This document shows positions 58,231 to 64,000 of a stretch of 64,000 nucleotides of DNA, one piece after another (positions within the stretch are counted from its first letter, which is position 1; the number at the start of each line of letters is the position of its first letter). The translations under genes were made by a program, and so were the position numbers. Where the stretch lies: contig NZ_CP012601.1 of NCBI RefSeq assembly GCF_001278755.1, forward strand, positions 3,472,154 through 3,536,153, read 5' to 3'. Origin of the DNA: Bacillus sp. FJAT-22090 (GTDB lineage Bacteria; Bacillota; Bacilli; Bacillales_A; Planococcaceae). The notes under the pieces were generated by a model that ran no database searches, was not told the origin of the DNA, and worked only from the letters and a program-made list of their open reading frames with translations.

Positions 58231-58380
58231 TTAAAACATTGGGAAAATATATGAAATTAGGAACCAAAGAACACCAAAGAAGATAATGAGATAAGCAGCA
58301 TATTTAATAAATGTCGCACCTACTAAACCAGTATCTGTTTTTTCTTCCCGATGGACTTCTACACGTTTTTCTTCATCCAT
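58231..58380 (-). CDS. 49-residue single-pass membrane protein
   Basis: A very small gene with a clear RBS (GGAGTGAAGAG before ATG 58380). The N-terminal half is charged (MDEEKRVEVHREEKTD) and the C-terminal half is one membrane helix (YLIIFFGVLWFLISYIF). Charged-then-helix miniproteins of about 45-50 residues are common in Bacillaceae without known function. It sits between pgi and the PTS-like gene with terminators on both sides. Confidence 0.65.
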   Translation of the reverse strand: MDEEKRVEVHREEKTDTGLVGATFIKYAAYLIIFFGVLWFLISYIFPMF

Positions 58381-58503
58381 TTCTCTTCACTCCATCCCTG
58401 TATATTCTTGTAATCTACATACCCTGTAAATACCAATGTAAACAAATAAAAGCACACATTTGGTAATCTACCAAAATGTGTACTTTGTAATGTAACATCA
58501 TAT

Positions 58504-59532
58504 TTATTGAACTTCCATATGCAAATCACCAGTTTTAGCTAGTCCTTTAACTTTTAACAAATGATACACGGAAAGAGAAATAAGAGCTGGTAAAGCTACT
58601 CCTAATACAAGGTACATCAGGAGAACACCTATACCTTGATTAGCCAAGATATTAAGAGGAGCAATAAAAGAATTTAGTCCAAGTCCAGCTAAAGTGTATG
58701 GAACCTGGAAGTTAAAAACCAATATGGTGATTGGTGCACAAATAACAGAAGCAAGAAATGGACCAATAACAAGTCTTGGGTTTTTAACAATATTCGGAAC
58801 TTGCACTTTAGGTGTTAAAAAAGACTGCGCAATATTTGCACCAAGATCATTTTGTTTCCATGACATCGCTGTCCACCCTGCAAACTGAGCAGTACATCCA
58901 ATTAAAGCAGCTGCGCTGGAAACAGGGTCGAGTTGTAATGCAATTGCAATTGCAGCAGATGAAGCAGGGGACATAAGGAAAATACTCCAAACAAGTGCGA
59001 TAACAATTGAACCCATAAGAGGGGAACCTGTTACAGAATTCGCTATAAATCTACTTAATGATTCTAATAGTGGAGTTGTTACTGTGGCTAAACCAACACC
59101 GGCGACACCTCCAATCAGTATAGATGCGAATGGGATAGCTAGCATATCTAACTTTGTCTTACCGGCAATGCGTTTTCCAACCCAGATAGCAACGATTGCA
59201 GCCAAAACAGCGCTAATCGGTTGTCCTGTAGTGAGTACCCAGGTACCCTCTGCACTAAGGTGCAAAGCATTAGCACCTACAGTACTACAAGCCATCGCAC
59301 TAAATATCACTAATGTATTTCCGCCAAGTTGGTAGGCGATACCAGCTCCGATAGCAGGAGCTAACATAAGCTGTGCAGCCTTTCCAATTACTAAAAAGCC
59401 CTCCCAACCTGTAAATGATCCAAATGTTTCTATAAGAAGACCGATCCCTAGAGTGACAAGAACTGCATTTGCTAATCCTTGGGAACCCTTGTACATTCGG
59501 TCGACCAAATATTCTTTTGTCGACTGCTTCAT
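58504..59532 (-). CDS. PTS IIC-like membrane transporter (PfoR/PTS_EIIC_2 type)
   Basis: A 342-residue membrane protein with about ten hydrophobic segments and the PTS_EIIC_2 pattern (GLANAVLVTLGIGLLIETFG, then GAGIAYQLGGNTL, and SPASSAAIAIALQLDPVSSAAALIG). Related PfoR-type proteins are single-gene transporters without IIA or IIB partners, and their substrate is not settled. No IIA/IIB gene is nearby. ATG 59532 follows AGGAGG. A structured leader with a terminator precedes it, which suggests control by attenuation. Confidence 0.8.
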   Translation of the reverse strand: MKQSTKEYLVDRMYKGSQGLANAVLVTLGIGLLIETFGSFTGWEGFLVIGKAAQLMLAPAIGAGIAYQLGGNTLVIFSAMACSTVGANALHLSAEGTWVLTTGQPISAVLAAIVAIWVGKRIAGKTKLDMLAIPFASILIGGVAGVGLATVTTPLLESLSRFIANSVTGSPLMGSIVIALVWSIFLMSPASSAAIAIALQLDPVSSAAALIGCTAQFAGWTAMSWKQNDLGANIAQSFLTPKVQVPNIVKNPRLVIGPFLASVICAPITILVFNFQVPYTLAGLGLNSFIAPLNILANQGIGVLLMYLVLGVALPALISLSVYHLLKVKGLAKTGDLHMEVQ

Positions 59533-59581
59533 TATGTATTCCTCCTAATATATAGTATTAAATATATCGAGAATTATTAAA

Positions 59582-59720
59582 AAATAAAAAGCCCTTATCA
59601 AGGACCAGCACGCTAAACTATTGATTGGCTGTTGCCACAGTAACTTAATTGATTTCTCTAATATCGTCTTCGTGTTGTCTATTATTCATGATGTCTGTTT
59701 CTCTCTTATGAAATTGTTAT
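59582..59720 (-). promoter_or_regulatory. Structured leader with terminator upstream of the PTS IIC-like gene
   Basis: On the minus strand the leader contains CTGTGGCAACAG, which can fold as a hairpin, and an AATCAATTAAG/CAATCAATAG duplication. It ends with GTCCTTGATAAGGGC, a six-pair stem, followed by TTTTTATTTTTT at about 59590. The GGCAACAG and GTGCTGGTCC phrases recall parts of the S-box, but conserved S-box blocks are missing. No known riboswitch class could be assigned. Confidence 0.4.
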
Positions 59721-59858
59721 AATACTAATATAATTATTATTTTTAGTCAATATTAATTTTTTCTAAATTTTATAAAAAGAACGTATTTGGCAATTTGGCT
59801 AACTACGTACATTCAGTTTTATCAGCGAGTAGTGTATCAGTAATGAGCAATTAAAGTA

Positions 59859-59893
59859 AAAAACTGGTTAGATCATTTACTAACCAGTTTTTA
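59859..59893. terminator. Bidirectional terminator
   Basis: AAAACTGGTTA and TAACCAGTTTT pair perfectly, followed by TT. The stem is nearly the same as at 11905-11937. It ends the minus-strand acetyltransferase transcript. Confidence 0.75.
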
Positions 59894-59897
59894 CTAT

Positions 59898-60446
59898 TCA
59901 AATTCCTATTTTAAGTTGTTCCCATTCTTCCCTTAAAATACCCATGCGGATTGAATCGTAATATTCTCCATTGTAAAATCTCACTTTACGGATTCGTGCT
60001 TCCATTGTCATACCTAGTTTTTCTCCTACACGAATCATCCGCTCATTACCTGACCACGTTGTAAATCCAACACGAACTAAAGGTATAGTGCTAAATAAAT
60101 GCTCTGCCCAAAGTTTTAAAGCACGTGTCCCCAAACCTTTTCCCCAATTAGCCGATTCGTGAAAAACAATCCCCATCTCTAGCCATTTAGAAGGCTCATG
60201 CTCCCAGTAATATGAAACAGTCCCGCAGGTTAAGCCTGCAACTTCAATTACCCACATATTTTCTCTTTGTACAAATGAATCGGCTTTTTCCATAAACGCT
60301 TCGAATGAGATAGCCTTATGCTCAAAATACGGTGCATCCCATTTTTTCCATTCGGGTGCCTCATCTTTATAAATTAGTTCCCAAAGTCTTGGTAAATCTC
60401 CCTTTTGTATAGGTCGTAAAATTAACTCTTCATCTTGATAAAACAT
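59898..60446 (-). CDS. GNAT-family acetyltransferase (RimJ/RimL type)
   Basis: A 182-residue GNAT of the RimL group. It begins with the typical DEELILRPIQKGDLPRLWELI, the acetyl-CoA loop is NWGKGLGTRALKLWAEHLF near residues 98-116, and EKLGMTMEARIRKVRFYNGEYYDSIRMGIL at the C-terminus is the characteristic RimL ending. It may acetylate a ribosomal protein or small amine. ATG 60446 follows AGAGGAA. Confidence 0.88.
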   Translation of the reverse strand: MFYQDEELILRPIQKGDLPRLWELIYKDEAPEWKKWDAPYFEHKAISFEAFMEKADSFVQRENMWVIEVAGLTCGTVSYYWEHEPSKWLEMGIVFHESANWGKGLGTRALKLWAEHLFSTIPLVRVGFTTWSGNERMIRVGEKLGMTMEARIRKVRFYNGEYYDSIRMGILREEWEQLKIGI

Positions 60447-60692
60447 ACAATTCCTCTTTTCTTTTCAAGTTTTAAAATGCAGGGAATCGAATTGAAAAGA
60501 GTAGGCGAATGCCAATTACTTTTCAATCACCATTTGAAAGTTTTTCATTTTTAACACTCCTCTCGTTATATAAATTTATTATAATATAAAAATAAAATTA
60601 GTTAAAATTGGAAAATAACTAAAAGAAAAAGGAATTACTAAAAGTTCATCGAATGACTTATACGGTGAAATTTTTTTGTTAGGAGGATGAAC

Positions 60693-61070
60693 ATGGAAGT
60701 AATACAAAAAGTCATAGAGGAATATTTTAAGTCTTGGAATGATGGATTTAAAAGTAAAGATGGAGATGGAATCAGGCTGTTTATGTCTGAAAACTTTGTT
60801 GGCTATTGGGCTCATTCAAACCTCGATCAACCAGACCGATATGATTATAACTATGATTTAAACAGTGTATTAGAGCAGTATGGTAATGCAGAAAAAAGTT
60901 TTGTGCCTGTTTCTATGTCAGAACGAAAAAATGGGGAGGAGTATTTAATCATGGGAAGAGAAACAAACAGGATTGATGGTAAACCTTATTCGGCTCAATG
61001 CATGTTTGTTTGGAGAAAAGAAAAAGATAACTGGAAACTATTGCGCGAATATATTGAGTTAGAGAGGTAA
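60693..61070 (+). CDS. NTF2-like (SnoaL/DUF4440 type) protein
   Basis: A 125-residue protein with the cone-shaped NTF2-like fold: an N-terminal helix (VIQKVIEEYFKSWNDGFKSKD), then strands including FVPVSMSERKNGEEYLIMGRETNRI and MFVWRKEKDNWKLLREYIE. Members include enzymes and ligand-binding proteins, and the function here is unassigned. ATG 60693 has AGGAGG six bases upstream; ATG 60687 lies too close to it. It is a single-gene unit with a terminator. Confidence 0.75.
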   Translation: MEVIQKVIEEYFKSWNDGFKSKDGDGIRLFMSENFVGYWAHSNLDQPDRYDYNYDLNSVLEQYGNAEKSFVPVSMSERKNGEEYLIMGRETNRIDGKPYSAQCMFVWRKEKDNWKLLREYIELER

Positions 61071-61081
61071 TAGTCTGGTTA

Positions 61082-61120
61082 GAAAAAGGCATGTATTATA
61101 TTAAACACATGCCTTTTTCA
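61082..61120. terminator. Bidirectional terminator
   Basis: AAAAAGGCATGT and ACATGCCTTTTT pair perfectly over 12 bases around a 12-base loop. Confidence 0.8.
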
Positions 61121-61133
61121 TAAAGATAATAAT

Positions 61134-61622
61134 CTATTGATTGGTTGTTTTTAAAGCTTCACATAATTCCTCTATAGAGTTTACTATTACTCCATTTTGT
61201 TTAATCAAACCAATGACAAACAGGTTTCGATACATAAATTGGTTTTCTGTTCCATCGGCTACTAATGCATCGACTTTTTTCATATTGTCTCTTCCTTGTT
61301 GTCGAGTATCAGTATAAAGTCCAAAAATAGGACGATTTAGCATGGAAAATGCTCCAATTTCAGCAGCCACACCAGCATCTATTTCAACTCCATCAATAAT
61401 AGCTACTAAAAAGTCGCTGTTCTTTAAAGCTTCTATGTCTGCATTTGCAATTGCTAAACTATCTGCGTAAGCCGATTTGTCATTTATCGCCAAGTTTTCT
61501 TGTGGTACATATAAGTCCACGCCTGGGATTGCTACTCGAACTTCTTTAGCTACCAATTCATTGACTAATCTATCCCCTAAACCAAATAACCCATTTGCTA
61601 AATAACCTTTTATCATCATCAT
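61134..61622 (-). CDS. Nucleoside 2-deoxyribosyltransferase
   Basis: A 162-residue enzyme of the N-deoxyribosyltransferase family. It begins IKGYLANGLFGLGDRLVNEL, DGVEIDAGVAAEIGAFSM carries the catalytic Glu near residue 90, and GLYTDTR follows. These enzymes swap purine or pyrimidine bases on deoxyribose for nucleoside salvage. Three consecutive ATG codons follow GGAGGA, and the third (61616) has the best spacing. A probable nucleoside transporter begins at the right edge of the window. Confidence 0.85.
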   Translation of the reverse strand: MMMIKGYLANGLFGLGDRLVNELVAKEVRVAIPGVDLYVPQENLAINDKSAYADSLAIANADIEALKNSDFLVAIIDGVEIDAGVAAEIGAFSMLNRPIFGLYTDTRQQGRDNMKKVDALVADGTENQFMYRNLFVIGLIKQNGVIVNSIEELCEALKTTNQ

Positions 61623-61760
61623 TCCTCCAATTCATCATTAATATTGTAGAGGAAGTTAAATAAAAGCAAAAGGACATCATACACTTTTTGCCGAATTAAT
61701 GTATGATTCCATTTTTTCTTATTATCTCGTATCAAAAGCTCAAAGAGGGTGTGAAAATGG

Positions 61761-62333
61761 ATGAACTTGTATGATTTGAAAAATGAACTATTATTACTAA
61801 ATAATTTAATATATTTTGACGAAAATGAATTCCTTAGAGAGAAATGCGCTGATGAGAAGGTGCTAAAGAAAATAATTGAAAAGTTTGAGGAAAAGCTTGA
61901 AACAATATCGAATTACATACTAGAGGATCAAATTTTTATTTATGGAAGTATAGGAAATTTAAATAGAATTATTGGAAATACAACGTCGGCAATTGAATGT
62001 CTAGAATATGCTGTTTCATTAAGCGAAGAGAATAAAAAGATAGCCAATATAATTCGACTTGGGGAAGCGTTAAAATATGATGGACAACATGAATTGGCAT
62101 TAAAAAAGTTTGAGCAAGCAATTAATATGTGTACGTTGGATTTAAATTATACTACCCTACTAGACTTTGCTTATCAGCATAAAGGGAAGTGTCTTTTAGA
62201 ATTAGGGCAGCCGATTATGGCTTTGGATAATTTTCAACAAGCATTGTCATTAAGGCAAGTAAAAGGGGATTCATCTTTAATTGAATCCACTCTAAAGGCT
62301 GTTAAATTTACAAAGCAATATGGAGGTATTTAA
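61761..62333 (+). CDS. TPR-containing protein
   Basis: A 190-residue helical protein with tetratricopeptide-like repeats in its second half (IGNTTSAIECLEYAVSLSEE, DGQHELALKKFEQAI, LGQPIMALDNFQQALSLR). The first half is helical with charged residues. TPRs usually mediate protein contacts. ATG 61761 is used; an overlapping ATG at 61757 in another frame ends after five codons. The stop is directly followed by the GNAT gene (TAAATG), so the two are translated in tandem. Confidence 0.75.
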   Translation: MNLYDLKNELLLLNNLIYFDENEFLREKCADEKVLKKIIEKFEEKLETISNYILEDQIFIYGSIGNLNRIIGNTTSAIECLEYAVSLSEENKKIANIIRLGEALKYDGQHELALKKFEQAINMCTLDLNYTTLLDFAYQHKGKCLLELGQPIMALDNFQQALSLRQVKGDSSLIESTLKAVKFTKQYGGI

Positions 62334-63125
62334 ATGGGACTATCAATAATTGAGCAGGCAGAAATTCAAACCTTAGCATCCAGATTGGATACTATTCAAT
62401 CGATAGAAGGTAATCCAATGGGCGTTCATCAATTGGTAAAGGGAAAAACGCATGCTTTTTCTGTTAAAAAAATTCCTGGTCCGGCTTTTAATACAGTGCG
62501 AGGGTTAAACGAATTGGATTTACTACACTTAGAGGAAATTTTTCGATTTTATAAAGATCTTTCCATGAACTTTAGAATAGAAATAACACCTGAAAATAGC
62601 TCGGATCAATTATTCCGTGCATTAACTGAACATGGTTATTATCAATCTGGTTTTCATAATTCATTTATCGGTGAAACAGCTAATTTAAAGGGACAGAGCC
62701 AACAATCAGAAGTGGAGATACGTCCATTGATGAAAGATGAGTTTGATTTATTCGCTTCAATTTATGTCCAGGCTTTTGGTCTTCCCGGTTTTACTAAAGA
62801 TGGTATAAAGCAAAATAATAAGGTTTTATTTGATGTACCTGGTTGGGATTTTTATGCTGCATATGTGAATGATGTGCCTGCTGGAATTGCTGTTTTGTTT
62901 ATCAAAGATGGAATTGGAACATTGGCAGCCGCTGCAACTTTGCCAGAATATCGGCGAAAAGGTGTACAAGCAGCTTTACTTCACAAGCGGATACAAGTTG
63001 CTATGGAAAAAGGAGCAAAATATATTGTAAGTGAGACATCTTTTGGAACTGCTAGCCATCGAAATATGGAAAGGGTAGGTATGAAATTAGCTTATACCAA
63101 AGCTTTATGGAGTAAATTCCGATAA
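62334..63125 (+). CDS. GNAT-family acetyltransferase with N-terminal extension
   Basis: A 263-residue protein. The N-terminal 125 residues form an extra domain similar to a degenerate GNAT unit, and the active GNAT domain lies at about 130-263: the acetyl-CoA loop is LPEYRRKGVQAALLHKRI near residues 205-222, followed by SHRNMERVGMKLAYTKALW. The first ATG comes right after the TPR gene stop, with TGGAGG inside the previous frame. The substrate is unknown; close coupling to the TPR protein suggests a complex. Confidence 0.8.
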   Translation: MGLSIIEQAEIQTLASRLDTIQSIEGNPMGVHQLVKGKTHAFSVKKIPGPAFNTVRGLNELDLLHLEEIFRFYKDLSMNFRIEITPENSSDQLFRALTEHGYYQSGFHNSFIGETANLKGQSQQSEVEIRPLMKDEFDLFASIYVQAFGLPGFTKDGIKQNNKVLFDVPGWDFYAAYVNDVPAGIAVLFIKDGIGTLAAAATLPEYRRKGVQAALLHKRIQVAMEKGAKYIVSETSFGTASHRNMERVGMKLAYTKALWSKFR

Positions 63126-63137
63126 AGAGGTGATTAA

Positions 63138-63533
63138 ATGAACGGATATGTGTATACAAAGACTTTAGGGGTGATAGTAGGTACGATGACTATCATTGGA
63201 GCGATAGTGTTTGGAATATTGTCCTTTATAGGAATGAGTTTATCAACAGCATTAAATAAAAGTAATGATTATTCATCATCTGATAAATTAGCTATATTAA
63301 TCCTAATGATACTATTACTTCTGTTTGGTTTAATCACTGGAATTGGTTCATTTTTTCTTAAAAATAAAGCTTGGAAATTTATTTATACTGGATTATGTTT
63401 AACGCTTGGTTTTGGCTTGATTATAACCTGTTTACTATCATTTGGCTCGATTGGTTTTAAAAATGAACTTTTCATTATGTTCATCGGAATTATTTATTTA
63501 GTTTTAGGACATTTAGCAAGCAAGAATAAATAG
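63138..63533 (+). CDS. Four-helix membrane protein, hypothetical
   Basis: A 131-residue integral membrane protein with about four hydrophobic segments (residues about 13-35, 50-70, 78-98 and 103-122) and a lysine tail (SKNK). No family is recognised; it resembles DUF-type small membrane proteins of Bacillus. AAGAGGTG precedes ATG 63138. The gene lies 12 bases after the GNAT gene, so TPR, GNAT and this gene form a three-gene operon ended by a terminator at 63544. Confidence 0.65.
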   Translation: MNGYVYTKTLGVIVGTMTIIGAIVFGILSFIGMSLSTALNKSNDYSSSDKLAILILMILLLLFGLITGIGSFFLKNKAWKFIYTGLCLTLGFGLIITCLLSFGSIGFKNELFIMFIGIIYLVLGHLASKNK

Positions 63534-63543
63534 GAAGAAATTT

Positions 63544-63576
63544 TAGGTCACTGAAAAAATTCAGTGACCTATTTTG
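63544..63576 (+). terminator. Intrinsic terminator of the TPR-GNAT-membrane operon
   Basis: AGGTCACTGA and TCAGTGACCT pair perfectly around AAAAAT and are followed by ATTTTGT. Confidence 0.75.
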
Positions 63577-63954
63577 TCATTGTCTTAATCAGTATGATAA
63601 AAAGAATTTTGTTCATACTATTTTATATGCAAGAACTTCCTGAAAATAATATTTACTTGCGAATCTTTGTACTAATTTTGCAATTTTGAATTCGAGATAA
63701 TCACTTGCTTATGAGAAGGGGAAAGGGTAGTATAAATAAAATCTTTCTTGTATCCACTTTGGATTTTTTGGGTCAATCCTTTATAGCTGAAGATAGAGAA
63801 ACTTAGAATACTTGAAGTTTGATTAAATATGAATAAGGGAAGGGGTAGGTATAAACTACTCTTTCTATTTAAAGCCCCTATTTTTTATTTTTTTCATTCA
63901 ACGGAAAAAATGAAAAATAAGGGCTAGTTAATTTAACAACTAGGAGTTGCTTGG
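63577..63954 (+). promoter_or_regulatory. Leader with a duplicated motif and terminator upstream of the last gene
   Basis: GAAGGGGAAAGGGTAGTATA at 63715-63735 is echoed by GGAAGGGGTAGGTATAAACT at 63839-63858, each followed by a TCTTTCT block. The second copy runs into an AGGGG/CCCCT stem (about 63840-63880) and TATTTTTTATTTTT, a terminator-like ending. No known riboswitch class, including the purine class, was recognised. Confidence 0.35.
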
Positions 63955-64000
63955 ATGTATTTTATATTGAATGTTATAGGTATTATTGTGGTACTTGGTC
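63955..64000 (+). CDS. Probable nucleoside transporter, NupC type (5' end only)
   Basis: Only the first 15 codons are in the window. They read MYFILNVIGIIVVLG, a hydrophobic start very like that of NupC-type concentrative nucleoside transporters, preceded by TAGGAG at a suitable distance from ATG 63955. A nucleoside 2-deoxyribosyltransferase gene lies 2 kb away. The assignment rests on a short stretch and is tentative. Confidence 0.35.
   Translation, partial: MYFILNVIGIIVVLG

Noticed and set aside
59582-59720. S-box (SAM-I) riboswitch
   Set aside because: GGCAAC and GTGCTGGTCC phrases are present, but the GAGGGACTGGCCCGATGAA core is not, and the downstream gene is not a methionine gene.
63577-63954. 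Purine riboswitch before the presumed nucleoside transporter
   Set aside because: The conserved TATA, AAGTTTCTACC and GACTA blocks of the purine class are not found.

Overview
The window is AT-rich Gram-positive chromosome, most likely from a Bacillales genome of the Psychrobacillus / Lysinibacillus / Sporosarcina type. Evidence: Bacillus-like proteins throughout (HelD, CzcD/CzrA, RocA-type dehydrogenase, ScoAB), strong AGGAGG-type ribosome binding sites, many TTG starts, and intrinsic terminators between nearly all transcription units. The genus is an inference from protein character. No rRNA, tRNA, CRISPR or phage block was seen.

0-3 kb is accessory DNA: the right part of an IS3-family element with a programmed frameshift site, then three small genes (membrane peptide, zinc ribbon, orphan Imm26-like immunity protein) separated by a dispersed palindromic repeat family (core ACTAACGGGTGCTTTAGTT). 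The same repeats recur at 12, 23-24 and 28.8-29.3 kb around other small genes. 3-10.3 kb is a catabolic locus: a GntR/UTRA regulator with no normal start codon, a polar amino acid ABC transporter, a 2-hydroxyacid dehydrogenase, a DapA-like lyase and a RocA-type aldehyde dehydrogenase. 10.3-12.3 kb holds a DUF2785 gene set among short repeats and orphan terminators. 12.3-24.3 kb carries a cell-wall lytic enzyme, zinc handling genes (czcD-czrA and a ZIP transporter), small proteins, an FMN reductase, an ABC-2 exporter and a kinase.

24.3-31.4 kb has HelD, a strong promoter with a palindrome that drives a short transcript, a STAS-like protein beside a KASIII-like protein lacking two catalytic residues, and a LysM/GH18 hydrolase. 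31.6-41.7 kb is a degradative cluster (cyclase-like hydrolase, zinc alcohol dehydrogenase, 3-hydroxyacyl-CoA dehydrogenase, two carboxymuconolactone-decarboxylase-like proteins, AtoE transporter, DUF3870, thiolase, CoA transferase, alpha/beta hydrolase) that should deliver acyl chains as acetoacetyl-CoA and acetyl-CoA. It is bracketed by two copies of a GC-rich dispersed repeat.

42-53 kb is mainly redox and stress enzymes: two luciferase-like flavin monooxygenases with an FMN reductase and a HxlR regulator, an HMCES-type repair protein, quinone reductase, azoreductase and pyruvate oxidase. 53.9-58 kb forms a glucose module (oligo-1,6-glucosidase, ROK glucokinase, phosphoglucose isomerase) with a LacI/CcpA-type operator. 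58-64 kb has a PTS IIC-like transporter behind a structured leader, acetyltransferases, a nucleoside deoxyribosyltransferase, a TPR/GNAT/membrane operon and the first codons of a probable nucleoside transporter.
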